From: Morchella semilibera
Taxonomy: Eukaryota; Ascomycota; Pezizomycetes; Pezizales; Morchellaceae
Assembly (NCBI GenBank): GCA_009192285.1
Contig: WBVU01000004.1
Coordinates: forward strand, 3,246,001 to 3,310,000
Reading direction: 5' to 3'
DNA: 64,000 bases
This document shows positions 1 through 11,739 of this stretch, one piece after another (positions within the stretch are counted from its first letter, which is position 1; each line of letters opens with the position of its first letter). The position numbers were made by a program, and so were the translations under genes. The notes under the pieces are model-generated. The model made no database searches. It saw only the letters and a program-made list of their open reading frames with translations, and was not told where the DNA came from.

Positions 1-2
1 AA

Positions 3-104
3 GACAAAGGTGGGGAGAAGGGTAAAGAGAGATGTTTAAGAGAAGAGGATGCTGGGGCCGGTAGGCCGAAGGAAGGTAATAGTACCAGCTCTTCGCCAAG
101 ATAA
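3..104 (+). CDS. possible C-terminal end of a gene entering from the left edge
   Basis: Frame 3 is open from the window edge to a TAA at 102-104. It gives about 33 hydrophilic residues rich in Lys, Glu, Gly and Ser, ending in a Ser-rich stretch. It is followed by AT-rich sequence resembling a 3' untranslated region. No domain can be recognised. Chance is a fair alternative at this length. Confidence 0.25.
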   Translation, partial: DKGGEKGKERCLREEDAGAGRPKEGNSTSSSPR

Positions 105-297
105 TCACGTATATGTACCATTTTTTGTAAATAATGTTCTCAGTCTTTAGAATTTTATGAATTTAATGCAATTATATTTTTTTGGTTACTCGTATCATGT
201 AGGCACATTTAGAAGTTTTTGTAGCTAACCTGCGTGCATAAATGAGTAACATGTATTTGTGCTTAAATTAATGCAAAAGAAAGGTCCCGCTAAAGAA

Positions 298-474
298 TAC
301 AGTACCAAAAAAGCGGGTGTATCTAGTACCCTACATGTATCTGCCAGAATACACTCCGGTATTGCTACAGCATTGCTATGGTATAATGGCCGAAACTCCG
401 ATTTAATTCGGAAGTTTTTCACGATACCGTATTGCTATATATGGTATCTATTACATCCCTTTTTTGAGACTGTA
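298..474. mobile_element. MITE, family A, copy 1
   Basis: This non-coding element of about 177 bp is bounded by imperfect terminal inverted repeats. Both ends read inward as TACAGT followed by CAAAAAAG and a GGGTG/GGATG block. The outermost TA fits a TA target duplication as in Tc1/mariner-type elements. The same ends occur at 11447-11612 and 18411-18630. The interior differs between copies and has no coding capacity. A TACATGTA octamer lies inside at about 332. Confidence 0.6.
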
Positions 475-626
475 TTAAAGCGGGCAAAAGTAAGCGGTAG
501 ATAGGAGACATAATTATTAAGGAATTTGAAAGGACCCCCCAAAGCTTCAAAAGCATTTCCCCCAGCTACTATATTGATTGCTATAACATCACAAGTACAT
601 TTATGGAGAAATACCATACTTTCCTC

Positions 627-1067
627 TTACTCGGATTTCTGCGACACACGGGAGAGCTGCTGGCATTTCCAACACCCAGGCCCATATACAACATCCCTCT
701 CCATCCTCATCAGTAACTCTGTAAGCGCACGAAGTACCTTCCACTGTAGATCGGCCTCTGTATATAACGACCCGACATGCTCAAAATACGAAGTACGCCT
801 CTGGAGGACCTGGCTTCGTAGCTTGATATAATCTTCTTGCGGAATATTCACCACCTCTCTGACGGAAATCCATAATGTTCTTTGGTTTTCGGGTCTATGT
901 GGTCCGATCTTTCCCTCTATAATCGAGATGGCGATTTGGTCTTCACTATTCTCGTCGATGAGACACTGCTTATAAAGATATTTGACGAATTTCAGGATAT
1001 CCTGGGTGTCTTTTAGAGTCAGTTTTTCGACTACAAGTTTCATGAGGTGTTCTTGTTGAGAGCTCAT
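627..1067 (-). CDS. hypothetical protein, single exon, 146 aa
   Basis: An uninterrupted 146-codon ORF starts at ATG 1067 and stops at 627. The composition looks protein-like: N-terminal charged helices with heptad-like Leu/Val spacing, and a C-terminal Cys-Trp-Lys-Cys motif. There is no signal peptide or membrane segment. I do not recognise the family. It is transcribed in the same direction as TAP42, whose stop lies about 600 bp away. Length and residue balance argue for a real gene, but no homology can be claimed. Confidence 0.45.
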   Translation of the reverse strand: MSSQQEHLMKLVVEKLTLKDTQDILKFVKYLYKQCLIDENSEDQIAISIIEGKIGPHRPENQRTLWISVREVVNIPQEDYIKLRSQVLQRRTSYFEHVGSLYTEADLQWKVLRALTELLMRMERDVVYGPGCWKCQQLSRVSQKSE

Positions 1068-1666
1068 TTCGTAAGAAAGCCTGGGTGGGCAAGATGGGAG
1101 GGAGGGTAGGAGGTGGGGATTGGGGTTTTGTATGGTGTACCTGTTCGCCGAAATACATGTAGCCAGGCTTATATACCATAGCTACATGTATGTATCCGGT
1201 AGAGTTTGGCACTGTAAATAGTATTGACAAATGGGTCTTTTTTAAAGTACTAGCCATGCATACATGTAGGTAACGCACCTTTTACATGATGAAATTAGGT
1301 CCTTGCCTTAGTTTCGGTTGTTTGGATTGTGGTATCTAGAACACCCAAGTTTGTTAGCGCGGACAAGATACTGTACCCAATTATGAATGGGCTAACAGGA
1401 TTTAAGCCAATAGTGAGTAGGCATGACTTATTTGTACCACTGAGACTTTGAATACAGGATAAATTAGTACAAATACACGGATAGAATGTGGATGTAATTA
1501 CATAAACCATCTGACCATGGCCGGTGTTTTATGTTATGCTGTCACCCAGCAAGTATGTGTATGACGCGAGTAGTTGAATCACTCGAGCTGGTCTATTCAT
1601 TTTTGAATTTACAAAATACTCCCCCCCCCCCTACAAGATGTCCTTGGACTCCAAGGGACCCATCAT
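1068..1666. other. intergenic, three TACATGTA octamers and a C tract
   Basis: No coding exon was found. The stretch holds TACATGTA near 1155, 1183 and 1262, and a run of about ten or more C at 1621-1631, close to the TAP42 stop. Confidence 0.6.
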
Positions 1667-2879
1667 TTACCCCCGGTTTAATGTATTGCCAGAGCCCCTA
1701 AAGTAATGTTAGCATACCCTAAAGGAAAAATATGTTCTACAGAAACGAACCTTGGGTTAGCCTCTTTAAATTCATCCCACTCTCTCGCCTTCATGGTATC
1801 TGCATCTGCCTTCTCATAATTGTCTTCATCGGGCTCTGGTATTATCCCACTTTTTTCTCCACCACCTTCAATAATACCCCCTCTTCTCCGCTCCTCCTCA
1901 AGGTACTCATCAATGGTCATTGTCGGCAAGTTATGCCCACTTTTAAATACACCTGCTTTCAACCTTTCCCGGCTATCTAATAGAGTAAACGGTCGCAAAG
2001 GCTTCCCAGATGAAGAGAGTAAGGGCCCCCCTTTCATCGTGGATGTAATATTAAGGTCGAGCCTTTCGCTATAGCTGTCAGTAGGGTTGTTACGGCCTTG
2101 CGATCGAGAGTCCTGCTTAGGAGGAGCTTGAGAAGTGTCCAAAGGTTTTGGAGCGCGTGAGAGGATATCAAGTTCGAGAAAGATCATTTCAAGCCCTTGC
2201 AGGGCCTTCATAACGGACAATGATATTGAGGTAAGGTAGAGAGCACGGATATCAGTTTCATCAAGATTATGAGCACTTTGTGAGAGTTGCTGTATTCGAT
2301 ATCAGCGACGCCACTCTAGTATTATATGATAATAGGTGAGCTACCTCAATTTTTGCCTTAAGCTCTTTCTCGGCTTTATATTTTGCAATCTTCTCATTTC
2401 TTCGGGCTGCGGGGTCCGCGGAAGAGGATGAGACAGCACCTTTCTCAAATGCACCTTTGTCGGCCGCTGAAAGTAAATCATAGGTATCGCATAGTGATAG
2501 GAATCTATTGTAAAGTGTCCTAGAACGCTTCAAAACAGCCTCTCTATCTTGTGCATTCTCTTTTAAGCCCAGCTCCGCAAGGTAAAAGTCGACGAGCATG
2601 TATCTTTAATCGGTCAGCAAGAAGTTATCTCAAACACAAGACCAACTTTACAAACCTAATTTCACTCGAGCTTACATCCTCTAATCCTTCATTTGGGCTA
2701 AATAGCGAAATTTGATCAATGAGCTCCTTACATTTCTGATATGAGGTGATCGCAGTGCGTAGTTTATCTTGGTAGGCGTCGCTTTGGTAGTCGTAAGATT
2801 CTTCGATTTGTAAGCGAAGACGCGAAGCGGCATCGAAGATAGACCGTAGAGAGGTTGAGTCTTCTTCGTTGTAAGCCAT
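1667..2879 (-). CDS. TAP42: Tap42/alpha4-type regulator of PP2A-like phosphatases
   Basis: Four exons (2656-2879, 2345-2603, 1751-2289, 1667-1697) join in frame to 350 aa. The family binds PP2A, Sit4 and PP6 catalytic subunits in place of the scaffold subunit and acts downstream of TORC1. Visible family features are LVDFYLAEL followed by an Arg-rich helix, a FLSLCDTYDLLS motif, a DPAARRNEKIAKYKAEKELK block, DETDIRALYLTSISLS, and the C-terminal TIDEYLEEE with MKAREWDEFKEANPRGSGN ending. The last exon is only ten codons and was recovered from its splice site. The length is usual for fungal Tap42. No defect is seen. Confidence 0.93.
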
Positions 2880-3202
2880 TTTTGATACGATACTACGGGA
2901 GTAAGAGTCGTGAAGGTGTTTGAGGCTCGAGTGGTATGCCCGATCTTATCTGAGATCTTATCTTGCGCAGCTTATCTTAGCGCGCCTCCCAAGACTTGGA
3001 ACAGGTGGTCGCTTACCTTATCGATCTTCATGTCATTTTTATCATTTCCTTTCGTTGGGTGCCTGAACTAGAGCACACCCCATTATATAATTTTAGGCAA
3101 ACCCTTTACTATGATAGATACTCTAATATTCAATCCACATTGGACCTGGCCTGGACCTACAATTCTTTATCTCTATTTAATAACAGTCACCATGTACTAG
3201 TA

Positions 3203-3417
3203 CAGTGGCGGACACACAGAACCGACTATCAAACTATCCTTCACCCACTGACTTTCAACACTACAACACTTGTCTAGGAAGAAATATCTTCTGTAAAATA
3301 GCTCTGTTACCTACCCCCAACAGCCCTACAGAAGGGATTTCGAAATAAATAAAAAACCACTTCCCTATAGCTTCTAGAACAACTTAACTAAGGGTCGGTT
3401 TTGAGTGTCCGCCACTA
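3203..3417. mobile_element. MITE with TA target duplication, Tc1/mariner-like ends
   Basis: This 215-bp non-coding element has 23-bp terminal inverted repeats. Both ends begin near AGTGGCGGACAC and continue to AACCGAC, with two or three mismatches. TA lies directly outside both ends (3201-3202 and 3418-3419). The interior has no meaningful ORF. TA duplication and end sequence suggest a Tc1/mariner or pogo-type non-autonomous element. Its ends differ from family A and from the 16.66 kb transposon. Confidence 0.72.
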
Positions 3418-3465
3418 TACCATCGTACTACATGTAGCTAGTATATGTATTCTACAAAACTCTCA

Positions 3466-3602
3466 GTTTCCCTGCTCGGCGAGTTCCCTGTTGAGCAGGG
3501 CTTCACATACAAATATCTCTTGGCTGCAGGTTTGGCGGCCAGTTTTTATGTGGTAGAAGGCCCTAAGCCTCGATTGTCAGGGAACTTGATGAGCAGGGAA
3601 AC
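3466..3602. mobile_element. foldback/MITE-like element with 25-bp inverted repeats
   Basis: The outer 25 bp at the two ends are inverted copies with about four mismatches, starting GTTTCCCTGCTC and ending AGTTCCCTG. The element is about 137 bp. A third partial copy of the GAGCAGGG core lies just inside the left arm. No clear target duplication was found, so the superfamily is unknown. Confidence 0.55.
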
Positions 3603-4315
3603 GGGGTATCTTCTGAATCCCATTTATATATATTTGCTTGGCCCAAAGCCATATGGACGGTTATATCCGATATCCAGCTTTTGAAATGGAGGGAAACCCA
3701 CGCGCACTCCCGGGAAATGGAAGCTATTTTAACTCCCTCTATAGAAATTTACTACAAATGATTTATACTGGAGTATAGGTTTGCTCCGGAATACCCTTGG
3801 AAATATATTTCACTAGATGTGCTATTCTATGTCGAGGTCTATCACATATACATTCATGTACGTGTACATACAATTTCGTGGTGTTTCCGGACTCAACTGC
3901 TATTGGATATAGAAAAAATCCGCCAAGGCTACCTTTGCATGGCATGCAATAGCGGTCGTGTTCGGAAATGTCATGTAAATGCAGTTAAGATCAGATAACA
4001 TTAAATATACTTGCGCATTGCATCCAGAACACATGCATAGTCTAGCTCGGATAAACTACATGTACATATGCATGTATATAATGTAGGGTACATACCGGGA
4101 GGCCTAACGTACTACAAAAGAAGAACCACCTCGAATGGACATCACAACCATCGCAACCATCATCGCAACCATCACCACAACTCACCAGGAATTCATCGCT
4201 TTCTATTTATCGCTTATTGAACCCGCCTCTTTTGGTACCTATCCGGTTCCGGTTTTCTTTTTTTTTTTTTTTTTTTTTGAAAGAAACTAATTAGTCAATT
4301 AGGCACTGCTTAGGC
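3603..4315. other. intergenic region upstream of Dicer, with T tract
   Basis: No supported gene. It includes a TACATGTA at about 4060, a short CAACCATC-type repeat at about 4146-4185 and a T run of about 20 at 4257-4278, close to the proposed Dicer start. The promoter and 5' untranslated region of Dicer must lie here. Confidence 0.5.
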
Positions 4316-7300
4316 ATGTTCGCACATGATGATCCTTCACCCAAGCAAGCCGAGCCGGAGAAAAACGCCGACTTCCTTTCTTTGAAGCCCTTAGATATGT
4401 TCAAAGCCATGGGCACGTTAAGTTCTCAGAATCCGCATGATCTGGGAGCTGTCTTGATGAGTGAGCCGATTCTTCTAAAAATCCCTTGTCTAAGATGAAC
4501 CCAGGACTCTTCGAGCGCCTTAGTGCACACAGGTGCTCGAACACAAGCCAACACTGCCCCAATAAGAGCTTGTGATACCATTTGTGACTCTAACTTGAAG
4601 CTAGAGTTATAGAATATTTTCACTAACACCCAAAGCAACACAGTAAGCCACGAGTACAGTGATTCGACCTCGTCTGGGATGAATTCATATGACGAGATAG
4701 ACCACAAACCTGATAATTTAATAATTCCCCCTCAAGCTAGCTCAGGCGGAGACTTCCTAACCCTAAGGAGTACCAATTCCCCCATTACCCTGACTTGTAA
4801 ACCCGACCTTCCATCGGCGCAAAGTACCGAGCGCTCCCTCACCTACCAAAGTGAAGAAAGATACCCAACTAGTGCAACCCCTATGTCTCACGTGGAATCC
4901 AAGATCCCAGTCATGGCCGACCCATCCCTAGGAACACTTAGTAGTCTTTCCGACATTAGCCAAAACGAGGCACAAAGCTTGGTATGTCCTTCCTAGTATA
5001 GTGAATCGAGTCCTGTATTCGATCAGAAAGAGATATCAATCTCTTCCAGCGTACTGAAATGTGGATCTGAAGCTAAGATACCCCCCCCTCATCTCTCACC
5101 CATAGGCTCAGGTACCGCTGCTTGGAAAGCTTTCTGGCTCTGAATTAAGTGCTGGTTTAAATATAAAGAAGACATTTATTTCTTTGGGAGATAGTGGCCC
5201 GGTGCTAGGAGGCCCAGGATACTCTTTCTCTACAGAATCTCGATCCGCTGCTATCACTCAAAAAGCTAGTAAAGGCAGCGATAACGGGAGGGCGGCTTCA
5301 AAAGATATTGCGACCGAAACTCCCAATTTGAATCGGTCCGAACTTAGCCACGATTTATCGCCTAAGAAATCACTACAAAAAGGAAATCCGACGGAAAGTC
5401 TTATTCAATCAAGCAAAACGCTAGATACCGATATCAATAACAAAATTTCCTCTAAAGGCTGCCTCAATACTGAAGGGGGGTCTCCCATATCGATGTTTAC
5501 AACATTAACAGCTGGTGATTCTTCCGGGAAATCTTTGGAGCTTAATGAAGACTCGGATCACAGTTCCCGATTTTCGAAGAGAGGTGAAGATAAAAATGAA
5601 GAAAATGAGGGGTTTCAAGATTCAGGAAGTCTCAAAGATATTGGGCTCGTTAGCCACAAGCCATATACAAAACGCATAACTGCTAGGCGTCGAATACGCC
5701 GAGGTGAATTTGTAAAATGGTTAGTCAAACTTTCATTAATGTCTTACGGTATTTAAGTTAATGAATACTAGGTGCGAAGGGAAAACTAAAGAAATACAAA
5801 TCGAGACAGTAGCTGAGCGCCATCAACAAGATGAGGAAAAGATGTCTGCTAGAGCAATGATTACGTCTCACAAATTTATCATCTCAGACCCTCGTGAATA
5901 TCAAATGGAGCTTTTCGAGATTGCCAAAGAACGAAATACCATTGCAGTACTCGATACAGGCTCCGGAAAAACCCTCATTGCTTGTCTTTTAATCCGATAC
6001 ATGGTCGATCAAGAGCTTGAATCTCGCATGCTTGGCCATCACCGCCGTGTTAGTCTTTTTCTCGTCGACTGCGTTACACTTGTTTTTCAGCAGGCAGCAG
6101 TTTTGAATTGCAATATCGATGCCAAGGTTGGCAAGTATTGTGGGAATATGGGAGTTGATCTCTGGGAAAAGGATATCTGGGGTAAAATTCTTGATGACGA
6201 GCAGGTTATTGTAATGACGGCAGATGTGCTTTATAATTGTCTTACACATGCGTTTATCAAGATGGAAGATATTAATCTTCTTTGTTTTGATGAGGCACAC
6301 CATGCAAAGAAAAGGCATGTATATGCACGGATAATTAAGGACTTTTATATACCTGAGTCTGAGGATAAGAGACCGAAAATCTTCGGGATGACGGCTTCAC
6401 CAGTTGATGCACGGGTTGATGTTATTCAAGCCGCCTTGTAAGTGCTAAAATCTTAAATGCCTAGTTTTCTTTTTGTCTAATTCCTTAAATCAAAACAGAG
6501 AGCTCGAAGAACTCCTCCACAGCAAAATCACAACTGCAAGTGATCTGATGCTACTTCAAAGCTCTGTAATCCGCCCTAGAGAGGAGGTTGCGGTATACAG
6601 CAAGCTTCAAGCCCCATTTCAAACACAGCTCTGCTCAAAGCTTTATAGCAAATACAGTAAATGTGGATCCTTTGGAAAGATATTCGCTTTCTCCAAGCAA
6701 TGTGCGTCTGAGCTTGGCCCCTGGTGTGCAGATCAAGTATGGAAATTTGCATTATCCGAACAGGAATACCGCAAGCTCAAACGTAAAGAGGAACGCAATT
6801 CGAATAACCAAACTAGCCAAAAGGGCCTCGATCTCCTCGAAGAGGATATCCAACTTCTCAGAGAAGCAAAATTGGATGTTCAGAACCATGTCTTTGACCC
6901 CCCAGATCCAGAAACCGATGATCTAAGCTCGAAGGTTGTCCTACTACATCGGTTCCTTAAGCGTGTATATGCCGAGGAAAACAACAACAAGTGTATTATC
7001 TTTGTCAACAGACGGTACACTGCTCGTGTCCTGGCTGCACTTTTAAAAGAAATTGGGAGCCAGCATATGAAGCTTGGTATTCTTATTGGGTCAAGTTCGG
7101 GTGGTGCTGGCGATGAAAACGTTACGTTCAGACAGCAGATGGTAACCGTGAGTCAGTTCAGGAGAGGCAAGTTGAATTGCCTCATCGCTACTTCAGTGGC
7201 AGAGGAGGGCTTGGATATACCAGACTGCAGTTTGATTATCAGGTTAGTGAAATGATTTTGGCCCAAATTAGTGATTTGTCTCAGTATAGGAGTTAACCCC

Positions 7301-10300
7301 CATAATAGATTTGATCTATATACCACCATGATTCAGTATATTCAGTCTAGAGGGCGGGCACGCCATTCGAGATCTCGTTATATCCATATGTTGGAAGCTG
7401 GTAATATAGAGCACAGGAGAATTCTCGGCGATGTACGAAGTGCTGAAGGGATCATGCGAAAGTTTTGTCAAAGCCTCCCGGAAGATAGGCTACTAAACGA
7501 AGCAACCAATAGCGGACATCTTGTTGATGAAGGCGATCGTACTTACATTGAGCCAGAAAGCGGTGCTAAGCTGACCCTTTCGTCTGCAATGCAGATTGTG
7601 GGACATTATCTTGGTAGTTTGGTGAGTTCTAAAAATATCTCTCAACTGATGATCATACTGAGAATAATATATATTAGCCTCATGATGGAGAGGATTTATC
7701 TTCGGCTATCTATAAAGTCCGTAATCTTGGGTTTAGGTCATATATCTGTGAACTATTTCTCCCTGCTGGATCACCGATCACTTGTGTTGAGGGGACAGTC
7801 ATGGCTACCAAAGCTGGAGCAAAAAGAGCTGCTGCATTCGAAGCTTGCATACAACTACGCGCCAAAAAATATCTGGATTCTCATTTATTACCCAAATATA
7901 GAGTGAAGGATATCCCGAAGATGGCCAATGCACATTTGGCCCTGGATTCTAACAAGACTCAAAATTATGTGTCGAAAGAGAAACCGGCATTCTGGACTAT
8001 CAAAGATAGCACACCTCCCCAACAAGCTTGGATAACTGTGTTTCTTCTATCAAATCAAGATGAGATTAATGAAAGGCTTTTGCCAATAGCCATTGCTACA
8101 AGGGAAAGGCTTCCTAACATCCCAAGATTTCCCATATACTCCGATAGGGGTGCACGTTCAGATGTTATCTCCTTACGTCTGAATAGGCCTTTGGATGTAA
8201 CCGTCGAAAAGCTTGACCTGCTTAGCAGGTTTACAATACGATTATTCTATGATTTATTCAATAAACTCTTCGAGCAAGACGATTCGACGTTTCCATATTG
8301 GATCGCACCATGCAAAAGCGGAGAGTGGCATGAAGATACCCTAGCTGATGATGTGCTTGACTGGGAAATGATGAAGTGCATTATGTCCTCCCTCGAGTTG
8401 GAGTGGAATAGCGAGACCCCGATCAATGATTTCATGGACAGATTTCTTATAGATAAAAGGCAACGAAGCAGGCGTTTCATTGTCTATGATTGTGATCCTA
8501 CACTAAGTCCCAAGGATCCTGTTCCAGTGCAAATGTCTAATATCTCTATCTCTGATATTCTTGATTACTCATACAATGCTGGGAAAAAGGGTGCTGTGAA
8601 GTGGAAATATATAAAATGGGAGATCCCAAAAACAGAGCCTGTACTAGTAGCTGACCGTTTGCTCCATCGGCTAAATTACTTGGATCCACCAAGCGAGAAG
8701 GATGCTAATACGAGTACCGAGGCTTGGATATGCCCTTCAGCTTTTCAGATCTCAATGGTATGGGTTTATAATCCTTTACAAACCCCCAGACCCTCATTAA
8801 CATGCTTATACTAGATCCCGTGTCATATTATAAATATGGCCATGATATTTCCGGCTATCAGCACCAGAATCGATGCATATCTTCATGCTTGGGATGTTTG
8901 CAAGCTGCTGGGAATGGAAGATATGGATCTTAGGCTGGCCTTAGAGGCTATTACAAAAGACTCCGATAATTCTCACGAACACAATAAGGATCAAGTCAAT
9001 TTAAGAAAGGGAATGGGTAATAACTATGAGCGATTGGAGTTTTTAGGAGATTGTTTCTTGAAAGTGGTATGTTAGTGCTTACTTTTATGTTAACATGCAG
9101 TTCTATATTAATCTTTGGATTTTGAAAAGGCATCTTCCATCAGTCTTTTCGCTGAAAATCACGAGAATGATGAATATCAGTTGCACGTTAAACGTATGTT
9201 ACTTGTTTGCAACCAACATCTATTTGACAAAGCAAAACAGATAAATCTACCGGCTTATATCCAAACCGAGGGATTCTCCCGGCGCTGGTGGTATCCAGCT
9301 ACCATGAAACAGATCCTAGGGAAGGGTATCGGGAAGGAGATTATTAAGCCGGGTGGTTTACATAGGCTTGCCGACAAATCTATTTCTGATGTATGCGAGG
9401 CCTTGATAGGAGCAGCAGTCATCGACAAAGGTCTTGATGGTGCTACCAAAATGGTGACTGCAATCTTACAAACACCAGAGCACCAACAGAAAGAATGGGC
9501 CGATTACTACAAAGGTTATATAAAGCCTGGATATCAGACTGCCTTGCCCTCTGCTTCACAAATAAAGTTAGCAAGCGACATTGAGAAACAGGTTGGGTAT
9601 AAATTTCAATCCCCAAAGTTACTTGTGTCTGCATTCACACATTCGAGCAATCCTTACTCTTGGGAGAAAGTGCCATGCTACCAAAGACTTGAGTTTTTGG
9701 GAGATTCCCTACTGGATCTGGTCTGTGTACGATACATCTTCGATAAATACCCAGAAGCAGATCCTCAATGGTTGACCGAGCATAAGGTAGGCCCACCCTA
9801 CATTGTTATATTCCCGACGTACTAATCAAGTAAAGATGGCTATGGTTTCAAATAAGTTTCTCGGTGCTGTTTCCGTCGTAATGGGCTTTCATCGAAAGCT
9901 TAAAAGGGTTGGCCAACATTTAGATATCGCCATTAGAGACTACGCGATAGAAATCATAGAGGCCAAAGATAAATCAAACGGAGCCGTTGATTTCTGGACT
10001 TCTGTAAGCCCACCGCCAAAAGCACTCCCTGACATTCTCGAGGCTTTCATCGGCGCCTTATTTGTCGACTCTGAGTTCAACTACCAGATAGTTGAGAAAT
10101 TTGTTTCTGATTTCATTCTTCCATACTTTGTTGATATGACTGTTTATGATAGTAGGAGTCTCTTAATCGGCTTTACTCCAATATCAAAGTGCTGACAGAC
10201 TTGCAGACTTTGCCGGTCAGCACCCAACCACCTTCCTAACCCAACGCATGACCGGCTTGGGTTGTACCAATTGGGGCTACGAAAGTGAACAAATTCAAAC

Positions 10301-10553
10301 CGAAGAAGGATATTTTATTCTCACGGGGATCTTAATCCATAGCAAGGTATTCGCATTCGGGAAAGGAACGTCAACGAAAGCCGCAAGAATTTCTGCAAGT
10401 GAGGCTGCACTTGAAAAGCTCAATGGTGACGGGTTGGTTGAGTTTCAAGGTATCTGTGATTGTAAGATTGTTGGAGTGAAGGAGATGAAAGACGTGGAAA
10501 CAGGTGGTAGGGCGAATGAAGACGAGGAAGAAGTTGTTTGGTTGGAGGAATAG
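4316..10553 (+). CDS. DCL1: Dicer-like ribonuclease, DCL1 type
   Basis: Twelve exons join in frame: 4316-4460, 4644-4981, 5106-5719, 5772-6437, 6499-7242, 7309-7621, 7678-8757, 8815-9066, 9130-9786, 9836-10151 and 10207-10553, giving roughly 1820 aa. The enzyme cuts double-stranded RNA into small RNAs for silencing. Order: a Ser-rich disordered N-terminus of about 400 residues; DExD/H helicase with DTGSGKT and FDEAHH; helicase C with QSRGRARH; the Dicer dimerisation domain; two RNase III domains with ERLEFLGD/DVCEALIGA and QRLEFLGD/DILEAFIGA; and a C-terminal dsRNA-binding-like segment with a CDC motif typical of DCL1. All acidic catalytic residues are present. The N-terminus is longer than in the DCL1 proteins I know, and the first two exons are the least certain part; translation could begin at 4679 or later. 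Confidence 0.92.
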
Positions 10554-11446
10554 GTTTTTACAGCTCTAGACGTATCATGTATTTCACGTGTGCTCGGTCG
10601 TTAATTAAAAGGTCCGAATTTTTGATAGGTGTTTGGTTGCAACGATATGCGACGACTTAGTTAACGCGCGAGTACTTATATCCGTGTCCACAATGAGAAA
10701 AGAGCAGTTACCATGAGTGATAAGCTATGATCCAAACACTAAGTGCTAACTACATGTACTAAGTTAGTATTTCCTCTATATAGTTAGAGGGCCCAACCAG
10801 GGGTTTTTGTGTATATAATAAAAAGGATGGCATGTTGGGCTGTCCTAGAGTACATATAGTACACCAGGGCCACCTCGTTGGATATACTCGGGGGTAGGGC
10901 TGTACGCGAGTAACTAACACCCATGTCCCAAATCCTTGGCCAAAGAGGGCAATACTTTAAGAGAATGCCCCTGTTTGCGCCCCTAATCCCATTATGACCT
11001 GTGCTGTGTCGATAAGCAGAACATATAAACAGGCTTCAGATCATAGATAAATGTCGACATCAACAAAAAAAAAAAATTACTGTGTGATCTAGGCACAAAG
11101 ACTGCATGCATAGACTTTGAAATGGGGGGGCCAAGTCGTTTTAAAGCATAGGCAACCCGTTCTGATTGCTGGTAAGCTTATATGTACTAGCTCCAGTGAA
11201 ATTAATATTTACAACCCTGGAGTTCTGGTCACGATAGAGATTGAAAATAGACGTCATTGATTTTGCAAAGGTGATCGTAGGCAATATAAATTAGTTCTCT
11301 ATTGGGATTTCAATACTACATGTAGACTCCCCATCCTCCAACCCTTAACTTGTAAATAGCAACATTCTCTGTTGTAACTACATGTAGTTGTATGCAGATA
11401 GGTGCGGCAATATGCCCACCGAAGGAGTTGAAGCCTCGAGGACACC
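10554..11446. other. intergenic, no gene seen
   Basis: AT-rich non-coding sequence downstream of Dicer. It contains TACATGTA near 10753, 11319 and 11380, and an A run near 11066-11077. No tRNA or conserved coding segment was recognised. Confidence 0.5.
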
Positions 11447-11612
11447 TACAGTATGAAAAAATGGGGTGAAATTACTACTATAGGACTACGGAATTTATCG
11501 CATTAGAGGAAGAGTACTGTATAAATACCGTATGCTTACCGTAATGCTTACCGCAATGCTAGTGTACCAACGAGAATACCGTAGTGATCCCACCTCTCTT
11601 TTTGGTACTGTA
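11447..11612. mobile_element. MITE, family A, copy 2
   Basis: This 166-bp element is bounded by TACAGTA and its complement, with inner repeats TGAAAAAATGGGGTGAAATTACTA and the partner arm with CCAAAAAGAGAGGTGGGATCACTA. Its reverse complement matches 18411-18630 over most of its length, including the block around GCTAGCATTGCGGTA, so the two are inverted relative to each other. It lies about 130 bp upstream of the truncated CFA-synthase remnant. Confidence 0.72.
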
Positions 11613-11739
11613 GTAGTTTGTGTCTTAGACCCTAGCTACGTACAGCCGCGTCCGCAAAGTTTTGGCACCCCCAGTCTCGGAGCTCATGAGTTCAAACCAT
11701 GATATAAACAGCCAGATAATAGTGACTGCAATGACAATT

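Noticed and set aside
2996-3277. 93-codon plus-strand ORF
   Set aside because: It runs into the MITE at 3203-3417 and has no family features.
3445-3684. 79-codon plus-strand ORF
   Set aside because: It is built largely from the inverted repeats of the foldback element at 3466-3602.
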